Positions 1 through 10,190 of a DNA stretch of 64,000 nucleotides are shown piece after piece. Position numbers and translations under genes: made by a program. The first letter of the stretch is position 1; every line of letters starts with the position of its first letter. The notes below the pieces were generated by a model. That model searched no databases and was not told where the DNA came from. It worked only from the letters and a program-made list of their open reading frames with translations. This stretch comes from Folioceros fuciformis (Eukaryota > Anthocerotophyta > Anthocerotopsida > Anthocerotales): positions 98,413 to 162,412 of the forward strand of contig JBNGIO010006231.1 in NCBI GenBank assembly GCA_049999805.1, read 5' to 3'.

Positions 1-1895
1 AGGGATTGGAGGGCATGAATTTGCCCGGGATAATGAGTATGCAAAGGAATTGGAGGGCATGAATTTCCTCCTTGACATGTATCGACTACACTTGGCTTTA
101 ACGACTCTATGTAGAGAGTGCAGGAGTAGGATGGTGCCATTGGAGGTGTACTTGCAGCCATGGAAAGAGGAGGAGGCCACTCTATGGGCGTGGAGTGGAA
201 TTTGCCTTCTTCAATCTTTGTAGTAGTCTAGGGTCTTTGTATAGAGGCCCATGGTGTTTGTTCTTATGCCCGTATCAGATGTTGCGAGATGTACCCCACA
301 AAGGCTTGGAATAAAGACTGTCTAAACCCCTTCCCCTATTGTATGGTTAATTGGCCGCCTAGATACGGTGTTGCATAATGATCGTTGCTTTGCGTGGAGG
401 GAGAAAGACATGGCTGGCGATGAGCCTTTGCTGAATGGAGAATGACTTGGGTTAGGGTGAAGGAGGAGACGGAGAGCACTGCCTTCAGTTGGGTTCCCTT
501 CAATGTGATGGCATGGAACCCTAAAACCCTTGAGGAGGAAGCATTGATGTGTTGCGTGCGATGGGTGGGAGGGAAAAAAAAACTTGTCTTAGCGTGATGG
601 CCGGATCGGGACGCCCGGAAGCTGCCCACTACGTAAATAGCCAGGTTGATTAGCTTGAAAAATGAGGATTATACAGTATACGGTGGTGTTCATATCGGTA
701 TGATGATTTGGTAGTAGAACAAGCATTGGATAATAACTAAAGGGATGGATTGAGACAAGGGATTAAAAATCAAGATGGTCAAATTTGGTACAACTACTAC
801 ACATTAAAGGATTCTATCTTTCTCATCATCAATCAAAGAAATCCGATCATCAATCCATAGGAAGTCCTATTAGGGTTGGTTCCACATGGAGCATTAAAAA
901 ATGTAGATGCACCGAGTAGGGCATAGTATTCATTTTACGTTTTTCACTATTTCATTTGATATGTTGTACCACATCTTCGTCTTCATGTTGAGGCATGAAC
1001 GATTTCTTGAGGCCCGTAATGCGGCAAAAGCGTCGTGCGGAAGAAAACATCACTTGAGACTTTCGAAGGGCCGGAGGCTGTTCCTCGGTGTGAGCCGAGG
1101 ACAGCCTGGCTCAGATGCGCATCCACGTCACGAACAAGCGAAGGACGAGCGTACGGGGCTGACTGCAGGAGCTGACTCTAGAAACACGACACGCTTGACG
1201 GGTGGGAACGCCCGAAAGCCAGAAGCTTCATTCCAACTTCATCACGTTGGCAAAGAAAAAATCGTCGAACCCAAATTCAGGACGTCGCAGGAAAGGAGGG
1301 AGAAGCAACGCAGATATGTGAGTGCGTGTGAGGTGCAGACACATGGACTTGCGTACGTGACTGTCGCTTGTGCGTGGTGAAAAGGCCCTGGTTTATATAT
1401 CCTTGGGTCCTTAGGACAAGCATTTGGCGAGGCCATGGATCCCGGGAGTGGCGACAATGACTACGCAGGAAAGAACCCGCAAATAACTGGGCCGGACCCA
1501 ACCCAATCCGGTAGAACTGTGAGTGGCGTCAGGCTGCCGCATCGTGGGAAGTTACTGTGAAAAGCTGAAGCTGAAGAGAGGCAAGTGGGCTCCGGATAGT
1601 ATCTGGCGCTACTTGAACCGAGGGTGCTCCGGTCTTCGGCCAGCTGTAGATCAGAGTAGCGTGGTAGTGCGTGGTTCCTATCTCTCTCGTTCGAGACGTC
1701 TCCCAGTCATCTTGTCCTCCAGCAGCGCCTAGGGGCCTGCCGTCTCGGTGTGCTTGACTCAGACTGCCGGGGCTCCAATGCCACGGTGAGACTGTCGAAA
1801 CGGGTCGGCCGGCCCCTGCCGCAGACCCCGCGATGGTAGAACACAGCAAGGCGTGAATTTGTTTGGTGCTCGGGAGTTGGAAGCCTCGATCTAGG
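1..1895. other. Left edge, no supported gene
   Basis: No reading frame here resembles a known protein, and none shows a convincing exon structure. A short phrase of about 18 bases ending in GCATGAATTT is repeated near positions 5 and 49. A TATA-like run lies near 1393-1399, about 500 bases before the kinase start codon. It could belong to that gene's promoter, but nothing else supports this. Confidence 0.5.
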
Positions 1896-4623
1896 ATGCG
1901 AGTGCCTCTGACAATGCCCCTGCTGCTGTTGCTGCTGCTGGGGCTGCTGGGACCAGTGGTGTGGGTGCGAGGGGTCAGCATCCTTGGCTGCCTCAACACC
2001 CTGGACAGCCAACACTACCTGCAGGCGGGGAACTACACTCTGGTGATCCAAAACGACTGCAACCTGGTGCTGTATGAGGGGACGCGGACCAAGGTCTGGG
2101 AGAGCGGGGCAGGGGTGAACGTGACGGGCGCAAACTGCTCCGCAAAGCTGCTGGGTAACGGGATCCTGGCCGTCTACGACGGCCCGGACAGCACGCCGAT
2201 CTGGGAGTCTAATGGGGCTACGGGGAGTGGGAATTATTTCATGCTCGACGCCACAGGTAGGCAGAGCATTAAGCAGCTGACCAAGTCCAACGAGTACCTC
2301 TATGCCGCGACACCGAATGAGACGTTGCCGGGGCTGGGATTCGTTACTCTTCCGAACCAGGTCTGGAACACACAGAGCTCGGTCATATACATGCTTGCCG
2401 GGTACCAGCTGCCTGTGGGTACTACCTTAAACAGCGGGGTTAATTTCATCCTGGCGCTCAATTCCACCAGCTGCGTCCTGGAGCTTCGGGAGGCCAATTT
2501 GGTCCTGTGGTCCAGCGCTAGCAACCGCAGCAAGCTGGCGAGAGGGGAGGATTGCCACGCCGTTGAGTTGAATGACAACGGGATTCTGCAGATAGTAGGG
2601 AGCCAGGGCGGGGTGGTGTGGGCCACCAATGTCAGTGGGCCGCCTTCCGTTGATAGCTATGTCTTGTATATGAGCGACAAGGGGAATGTGTCCATTTACG
2701 ACAGCTTGCAGCTGGAGAAGGCCATTTGGACCACGCACCATCCTGAGCCGGAGGAACATCATGGCTCAGGCTCCTTGGTTTGGATCGCAGGGGTGCTTAC
2801 TGGTGTCGTCATCCTTGGTGTTGTAGGCGGGTTGCTGGTGTGGGGATTGTCCGTGTATTATGGTTGTTGCTTAGGTGAGTACAACCCGTGGATCACCCAA
2901 TCCTCACACCTTTCCTTACTTCGTTGTCGCGCTGCGCCTGATTGTGGTGATGTGGCAAATCATAATGGTGGGAGGCTGCCGATTTTGTAGGTTGTTTTAA
3001 TCCAGCAGGCCAGCAGCTGACGACTGAGTTGATGAAAGATAGAGGGAGAGGCCTGTCGTTGTCCTTGGCTATGGTTCGGCAAGCTACAAAAAGATATCAG
3101 AAATTGCTGGGTGAAGGTGGTTTTGGGAAGGTGTTTTATGGGAAGCTGGCAGATGGGCGCGAAGTTGCTGTCAAGGTGTTATCACCCAAATCTAGACAGG
3201 GCAAGAATGAGTTTTACAATGAGGTGAGCCTCGTGTACCATGAATGCTCTTTTGCGCCAAGTTGGCTCTTTAATGCTTGTCAAGGGACGGCTGTACTGTA
3301 TGTGCTCCTCAAACACAGTTACGGACATGGATGTGCAGATTAAGCTGCTGTCGGTGGTACATCACCAGTACCTTGTCTCCCTTGTGGGTTACTGCCTCGC
3401 GTGGAATAATAAGATACTCGTTTACGAATACATGAGCGGAGGGGACCTCTTTAAGAGACTACATGGTAACGTGATGCGCAGAAACATGTTTTAGGGGGTT
3501 AGCGGTGAAGGCGCCAAGACGGCATGTCTGATTATCGCAACTTTGTTCTCAGGAGATACTGCCGTGTCCCAACCACTCACCTGGAGCGAAAGGACGAGGA
3601 TACTGATGCAAGTTGCAGAAGGTAGGTACAGTTGCGGGCAGGTGACGAGCTGGGCTGTGAAAACGCCAGGCACGGGTAGGAAAGATATGGTGACGTGTGG
3701 TGTGCTGTCGGCTCATAGATGTGTGTACTCTTGTACAGGTCTGGAGTATCTACATGATGGATGTAATCCAGCCATTCTCCACCGTGACGTGAAGAGTACC
3801 AACATTCTTCTGGATGACAAGATGTGTGCCAAAGTAGCAGACTTCGGCCTCTCCAAACTGGTGGCAGTGGACCCAGACGCTACTCATATTGTAACTGGAA
3901 TAAAGGGGACTCACGGGTATCTGGATCCAGAGTAAGCTTCGGTTTCCACCGTTGCAGACTAGTGGTGAAATCACAGTACGTTACCCTGCTTCTGCATTTT
4001 GACCATTATCCTGCTCACAGGTACTGCCAAACAGAGAAGCTCACAGACAAAACCGATGTGTATGCATTCGGAGTTCTGCTTATGGAGATACTCACAGCAA
4101 TACACCCGACAGGCGACTCAAACAATCCCATGTTTATTGGCCATGTGGTAAGCCTCTTATCATTAGCACAACAGGTACTGTCCTAAGGACATGCTCCCAA
4201 TCAAAAACCTAAGATTTCTGTAACCCTATGATACAGGTTCAGCAAGCGTGGAAAGCTGGACAGATCCTAGAGCGGTGTGACCCTAACTTGGGGGGTTTGG
4301 TCGACGAATACGAATATATTAAGCTGATGAAGCTTTCGTTGTGGTGCATCAAGTTACGTGGTCAAGACAGACCATCCATGGGCCAGGTAGTGCAAGAACT
4401 CAGGAACGTGGGCCTGGTGCAAGTGGGTCCTCTTCGTTCTATAAATGGTCGACAACCTAACGATTCCCACGATTTCTCGGCGGAGGATCTTGAGGCTGGA
4501 GGTTCGGAAAACCATGCTACAGATGTTTCCCCCTCTGACACAGAGTCTGCTAGTTCTAGATCGGGTGGCTTCAGCTCTCCTGTGTCAGTAGATAATTTCA
4601 AGCCAGCCCCACCTCCATTGTGA
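1896..4623 (+). CDS. Bulb-lectin receptor-like protein kinase
   Basis: Seven exons (1896-2874, 2991-3223, 3339-3465, 3553-3621, 3739-3931, 4021-4147, 4237-4623) give about 704 residues. A leucine-rich signal peptide is followed by two bulb-type (mannose-binding) lectin-like blocks (motif [10 protein letters not shown] near residue 50), then one membrane segment (about 290-320, [20 protein letters not shown]). The cytosolic kinase has the glycine loop GEGGFGKV, the lysine in VAVKVL, the catalytic [14 protein letters not shown] and the activation segment end GTHGYLDPE, so it looks catalytically competent. The tail is Ser- and acid-rich. The open frame extends upstream to a TTG at 1863, but the first ATG at 1896 gives a clean signal peptide. 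All seven exons join in frame. Such kinases perceive extracellular signals at the plasma membrane; the ligand is unknown. A decayed tandem copy lies at 10.2-12.8 kb. Confidence 0.87.
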
Positions 4624-5127
4624 GGAACTTCATCTGTGCAATATATACCCAGCAAAGCTGGGCAGAAGAAGAAGGACTTGACCAACTTGTACTATGGTAT
4701 ACTTGCTTACTTGCTGGAAAGGACAGCCTCTCATTCTGCGTTGAGTACCCATCTGAGGGCAGGATGCTTATTCCTAGAATTCTTGTACAATTGTATCGAC
4801 TTGGCTTGAGAAGTGAACTTCTTCATTGTACACTCCGGTCTTCCACCAAGTCATCCCAAACCTATGTATCGATTGGTCTCTAGAAATCGCGGGACACCAA
4901 AGCCTTAGGCTAAGCTACCGTACAGTTGCCATTCAGGAAAGGCGGATAGTAAGCTCTGTTCAAACATGCTTATTGCAAGAAAACGTGAATTTTCCCAGCA
5001 TCCTGAGTACCACCTTCGTGTCCCCTAGTGCTCCCACCCAGCTCTTCTCATACCTGACGGCAAGAACCTACAGGCACATCATTTTGGAAACTCAGGTGGT
5101 CAACACGGCGGCATTTGCGACATATCA

Positions 5128-5492
5128 TCAACCTACGAGGCACATTTGCAGGTAGTCAGGCGGGTCTGCATGTAACCACTGGTATGCTCTCAGCAGCTTG
5201 CATGAAACCACCACCTTGCTGTGCATCCTGGCGTAAGACCATGTTTGCGCATGAAACCTGCTGTCCATAGTCGAATACCACTGTCCACGCCATAGTTCAA
5301 TGAGGCATGCAGCCTCTCCATGGAGACATGAGACAGATTTGGGAACTACGAACAACTCTCGTCACATCCTAAGCAACTCAACACCTAGGCATGCTTCGTG
5401 CACACCTTGAAGTCTGTTTCACTCAGATTGCCTCGGAGCTTCAACCCTAGCTAAGGTGACTTCCATATTGGCCAAAACCTGCTGGTCAACCA
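5128..5492. repeat. Left copy of duplicated kinase 3' flank
   Basis: This stretch aligns by eye with 13150-13545 downstream of the second kinase copy. The shared blocks run from the GGTAGTCAGGC / TGCAGTCAGGC region through the CATCCTGGCGTA / CACCCTGGCGTA block to the CCAAAACCTGCTGGT / CCAAAACTTGCTGGT block. The homology reaches into the 3' end of MBF1, so the duplicated unit spanned the kinase, the spacer and MBF1. Divergence is high (many substitutions and small indels), so the duplication is not recent. Confidence 0.75.
5429..5492 (-). pseudogene. MBF1 C-terminal relic
   Basis: Read on the minus strand, this piece encodes residues like DQQVLANMEVTLARV. That matches the C-terminal end of the intact MBF1 at 13468-13902 (NQQVLAKMERILGVKL). 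Upstream sequence of the gene is not recognisable here. It is the remains of the MBF1 gene in the left copy of the duplication. Confidence 0.65.
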
Positions 5493-5641
5493 GACAGATA
5501 TGAACGTGACATACAGGTAGGTTGCTTCACAGCAGCCTTAGCAATCCGCACCCATTGCTCCTTCCATCCCCAAAGAGTGAGTCCTAATTACTCGAGCCAT
5601 GATATTACTTCACCATTATTCATGTCCTGCTCAATTATGCA

Positions 5642-5905
5642 TCAGGTGCCTTTGCCACCATCCTCGTCCTCCCACACATCCCACACGGCTTCAAACAGTA
5701 CCCGGGGATCAAAAATGAGGTCAAAGGGGCGCAAGATAGGGGGGCCAGCATCAGCATACGCTCGCATAGTGCGGTAATAGCTACCACCAAATTGCCAACG
5801 GTTACCCGCGCAATGGTTGGTACGCTCGCAGTTATCGAGCCAGCCCGGAAACAAAACGATCAGCCAGTGGCTAGGCAAGCCATACAACTCCAGGTACGTC
5901 AGAAA
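5642..5905 (-). CDS. Unidentified possible exon
   Basis: An open stretch of about 88 codons on the minus strand has protein-like composition: aromatic, with phrases such as LPSHWLIVLFPGWL, NHCAGNRWQFGG and PPILRPFDLIFDPR. There is no ATG at its left end and an in-frame TGA lies just upstream. It is therefore either an internal exon or a fragment of a broken gene. I do not recognise the family. It lies beside the MBF1 relic, where the intact copy has no equivalent. Confidence 0.3.
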   Translation of the reverse strand, partial: FLTYLELYGLPSHWLIVLFPGWLDNCERTNHCAGNRWQFGGSYYRTMRAYADAGPPILRPFDLIFDPRVLFEAVWDVWEDEDGGKGT

Positions 5906-5999
5906 TTCGCTTCACCCTCCGTATCGGTCCTTCTCTCTGCTTGGTGCATCAGGGTGAACTTCAGTCCTCTCTCCCGTAACCGTCTTCCTGGCAAGTCTC

Positions 6000-6969
6000 C
6001 TGTCAGGTTCTTCCAGCAGGTCTAACAACCACCGCCACACCCATCAACGATAGGATTGTTCAAGAAATATTGTGTACTGAATTAAGAACATTTACAATGA
6101 TTTGTAAACCTCGAACAACAAAGCTTGCGTAATCAGTATTTCAATTGCAACTCACAAGCCCTGCATCTTGTTTTGCAGCATTTAACACCTCACTCTGAAT
6201 CGTGTTTGTAGCTTGATTTGGGTACTTGGCACTCGGCACTCGTGCTTAAGTTTGACACTTGATAGAAGTATTTCAAACACTAAGAGAGATTTTTATTGGA
6301 GATGTGACTGTCACTAACTCTACTTATGATTTTGTCAAGTCACACATGTCATTCTCAATCCTCCGATTAGGCAATAGAGGGTTGTTCTTCGGCAAAAGTT
6401 TGTGAGCACACTTGTATATTGCTCACAAACTTCTATATGCCGCAAGGGTACACCTTTATTCCCCTCACCGTTGAGATTCATAGAGTCATGAGCAAGGCTT
6501 TTTCTAAGTTTCTTCAGTTCCATGCAAGGGAGTGCTACAATCCTACGAGTGGGATTGACCTTCCTCTTTCATGAGTTGTAACTTTCTACATGCAACTATG
6601 TCCATCACCCTCCAAGGGCATTGACTAATATGGAGTGTAGGATAATAGCAAATGCAGCACAAACAACATCTTTGGCACCTATGTAGGCTAGTAACAATGG
6701 GGATTAGTATCTCATGATTTAGTTTGTTATGGGAGCATGAATGCATGTACAATTGTGATTGATAAAAAAGCTTAGTGGAATTGAGTTGTGTCACCAAAAA
6801 GGGCAAAATGTGTAACAACTTATAAGATCCTAGAGATCTGCAACAAGTTCCACCTCATTCAAAGCTTAGCAAGAACTTAAGCTTAAGGAACATGATTGTT
6901 CACAAAGCCATCTATAGATACTTAAGCTTAGTTCACAAGATCAAGTAGACAAAATATCTACTTGGAAAG
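6000..6969. other. AT-rich stretch, no gene seen
   Basis: Base composition changes sharply to AT-rich near 6030 and stays so until about 9.7 kb. No frame in this part has supportable coding content. Confidence 0.5.
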
Positions 6970-8417
6970 CTACTTTGAAAGCTTAGCAGGAATGTCCCAA
7001 GCAAAGGATGCCAAAACAGCGGTGATGGAGACATTGTTGTGATACTTTGACACATACTCTGCGAAGCTCTTCTTGCTCCTTATCAGTTCATGCTCTCCTC
7101 CATAGGTGTCTAGAAATTGTATGGTAGGCTGCATAGAACGGTCCCTCCAGTATGTGTCTTTGCAATTTGTTCTAGAACCAACTGACCACTTCCAAAATGG
7201 AGGAGCAAAAGGTGCCCCTTCTCCTTTTGCTAAAGGATTTTGAGGAGTGAGAACAACGTTAGGGTCAAGAGGAATAGGTACCCAAATCTCGTGCACCCTC
7301 TTCCTCGCGTAGGCACCTTCATCTGACTTGTTTGCTTCGTCCCTTTCAGCTTCTTCATTGCTCTCAGCTTTGGTGGATGCTTCACCTATGAAAGTCACAT
7401 TGAAATTTAAGTCAAATTTGAACAATTAAATGGATGATAGACACATATGTAAATCTATGATAAAGTCAAAATCTAATGGAATAATATTCACTATACCTTT
7501 CTCAAATTTTGATTGCCCAGATTCAAGCACATTTTTGGCCTGAAAGAGAAAAAAGGAATTCTTATGTTAGGTTGTGTTGTTGCATGCGCACTCAAAGATA
7601 GAAAAAATCTCCTTGTTTTGTTTTTTTAAATCACATTCCAAAAGATAATGCTCTCTCAACCCTCTCCAAATAGCCTTGGAATATACCTTCTTCACTTTGT
7701 GGGCACCTACGAGGGAATCGTCTGATCTTTGCCTCTTTACACCTCCTTCCGAAGCTTCTTTCCTCCGAGCTTCTATTGCTGACGAGCTATAGTACTCCTT
7801 ATCATCCATAGTTGCCTCAGAATCATAGTCATCAGCAGTTCCTTCAATGTCATGGTCTGATTCAGGTTCCACCCGCTTCGTATGATGGCAAGGTTGATAC
7901 TTAACTTTCACCTCTACCCATTCAAAATCTTCGGCCTAAAATACAAAAAGAGCATCATATTTCACTCAAAACAAATAAGGTTATATTTAAACACTTAAAG
8001 AAAATAGGCCTTGTTTGAACCTACTGCAATGCAAAATTTGTAAAGGTCATACAAAGCATATTCTAGTAAACAAAGGACACTCACAGCCTCTGAAGGTGGC
8101 TTGTCGTCCTTGACACCTTGATCTTGGCCCTGGGGAGAATCAGTTCCACGAGCCTCTGACTGTGACTTGTCGTTCTTGACACCTTGATCTTGGCGCTTGG
8201 GAGAAGCACTTCCACAAGCCTCTGACTGTGGCTTGTTGTTCTTGACACCTTGATCTTGGCACTTGGGAGAAGCACTTCCACAAGCCTCTGAATGTGGCTT
8301 GTCGTCTTTGACACCTTGATCTGGGGACTTAGGAGAAGCACTTTCACAAGTCACTCCTTGAGAGTTGGCACTCGTACCCATACTACTAACTCCGGGTTCC
8401 AAGCCCTTTGCCTTCAT
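6970..8417 (-). CDS. Unrecognised four-exon gene with 22-residue repeats
   Basis: Four minus-strand exons (8417-8085, 7935-7687, 7539-7497, 7385-6970) have GT-AG borders and join in frame to about 346 residues. The first exon starts at an ATG and carries four copies of a 22-residue repeat with core DQGVKxxKxxSEA. Next comes an acidic stretch (EPESDHDIEG, DDYDSEATMDDKEYY), then a basic one (GGVKRQRSDD, HKVKKAKN) that could be a nuclear signal. The C-terminal 100 residues look globular (VHEIWVPIPLDPN, FAPPFWKWSVGSR, TIQFLDTYGGEHEL). I do not recognise the family. Further 5' exons are possible. The gene sits alone in an AT-rich island unlike its GC-richer neighbours, so it may have come with inserted DNA, for example as a transposon passenger. 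No function is proposed. Confidence 0.45.
8087..8350. repeat. 66-bp tandem repeat, 4 copies, coding
   Basis: Four head-to-tail copies of a 66-bp unit each begin CCTCTGA and share the core TTGACACCTTGATCT. The period is a multiple of three and keeps the minus-strand frame open, giving a 22-residue protein repeat. Confidence 0.85.
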
Positions 8418-8479
8418 CTCGAAATTGTTGACCTTTCGAATCACACACAAATTCTTGAGAACAAATAGTAAAAACACTG

Positions 8480-9162
8480 AACAAAGATTAGAATATGCAA
8501 ATGCGAATACAATCTCTTACTATGAATGCATGCATTCAAGAGTGAAAGACTTAATGAGGTTAGAAGAACACTTGCTCACATATATAGAAGTTCTATTGGA
8601 CAAACTTCCGATTGATTCACGAAAGAAATTCAAACATGAGAAGATGTATAATTAAATATTTATTAAAAACATGAACATCTTTTGTATACATAGTTGAATA
8701 TCCATAGAAAAAGTTAAGCATCGCCAACATCATGCAATGGAGACTTTATTGAAAAACAAGATGGAAAAATCCATCTACCTCGAGAAAGGAGAAAACCAAA
8801 CCACAAATGCAATCCAATTGCAAAGAACTAGCCCATAAGGCCATTACCTACGACATCCAATGTATAAAGGGTCTCATATTAAAGGGTCTCTCTACCACAA
8901 GAAGTGCTCCTAGTTCCCTTGCATTAGTTGTCAACACTTTTCAAGAGCGATGGACACTTATCGTCAAAAGAAAGCTACAGTGTGAGACAAGAGGGAGATC
9001 AACTCGGATCTTCTTGTTGTGGTAAGCCTTGGCACAATCTCAAAGAACATTCAAGAATGCCTCTGATGTGGCAATATTGCTCTCAATAGTAAGGGGAATG
9101 AAGCCATGCCTGACCTTTCCGAGGTGGACTTGTGGATATTAACAGGGGTTTATTTTTGGATC
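8480..9162. other. AT-rich spacer, no gene seen
   Basis: Two short open frames occur (8365-8655 and 8807-9025 on the plus strand), but neither resembles a protein nor has supporting splice sites. Nothing else is recognised. Confidence 0.4.
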
Positions 9163-9640
9163 TTGGCTGATGTGCACCTCTTTGTTGTGCTATCCAAAGT
9201 GTTCAGATGACATGCCTTTGCGCATAGAGTCACTGGTTATGTGCACCTCTTTATTACCCTATCTAAAGAGTTCAGATGGTGTGTCTGCACAAAGGGTCTG
9301 CTATGGAGTCTTGGCTGATGCGCACCTCTTTGTTGTCTTATCCAAAGTGTTAAGATGGCATGCCCTTGCACATAGAGTCACTGGTGATGCGCACCTCTTT
9401 ATTGTCCTTTGCAAAAAGTTGAGATGGTGTGTCTGCACAAAGGGTCTCCTATGGAGTCTTGGTTGATGCGCACCTCTCTTTGTTGTCCTATCCAAAGTGT
9501 TCAGATGGCATGCCCTTGCACATAGGGTCCCGTGAGGAGTCTTGGTTGATGTGCACCTCTTTGTTGCCCTATCTCAAAGTTGATGCACACCTATTGGTTG
9601 CCTATCTCGAGGGTTGAGATGACGTGCTCGCACATAGAGT
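9163..9640. repeat. 148-bp minisatellite with 74-bp half period
   Basis: Units begin TTGGCTGATG or TTGGTTGATG at 9163, 9311 and 9459, exactly 148 bp apart, followed by a degraded partial unit to about 9640. Each unit consists of two related halves of about 74 bp that share TGCACCTCTTT and CATAGAGTC or CAAAGGGTC. The array is therefore a higher-order repeat of an older 74-mer. Confidence 0.85.
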
Positions 9641-10190
9641 CCACTATACAGTCATCAGCCATGGTTTGGTTCCCTCAATGAAGAAGAGATGGGCCCAAAG
9701 AGCTTGCCAGTCACAGGTTCTTCAATACAAGCTTTATGATAACGCGACTCAAGGGAACACGTTATGTCCAAATTTGTTCTCAAGGACAATGCGGTGTGAT
9801 AGTATATCCGTTGGAGAGTCTCCTACGTGTCAATGGAGTGTCTCCAAAGTTGAAAGCGTCATGCTGACAAAATCCTCGGACGGACTGGGTTTTACTTGGA
9901 CCTGGCTTTACTTGGACCTGGCTTTACATGGACCGGGCCTGACTCATTTGGCCGGCAATTTTTTTACTTCTTGCTTGAGTCGTCTCAATCGCTTTCACAC
10001 TGGAAGCCAGGGCAGGGTACAGTTCCTGTACTGAGCTTCAGACTCCTGCGTTCCCGATGCGGCTTCGCGTCATTCGATCTGAGCCTGCCCTCCGACGTCG
10101 GGACGTGGCAATGTGACATGTGTGCTCCTCGCGTCCGAATGCCTCCAGCTCTCAGGGCTGTAGCAGCAAATTTCCATAATAGTGCTCAGA

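Noticed and set aside
907-1380. 157-codon plus-strand frame
   Set aside because: Composition and lack of any similarity suggest chance; no splice or promoter context supports it.
1863-1895. Eleven extra N-terminal residues for the lectin kinase
   Set aside because: The upstream frame starts with TTG; the first ATG at 1896 leads directly into a signal peptide.
8087-8350. CRISPR-like array
   Set aside because: The repeats are continuous 66-bp units with no variable spacers and are coding, in a eukaryotic gene.
9163-9640. Open frames within the minisatellite as a repeat protein
   Set aside because: Frames are present on both strands only because the repeat is stop-poor. 148 is not a multiple of three, so the repeat cannot keep one frame.
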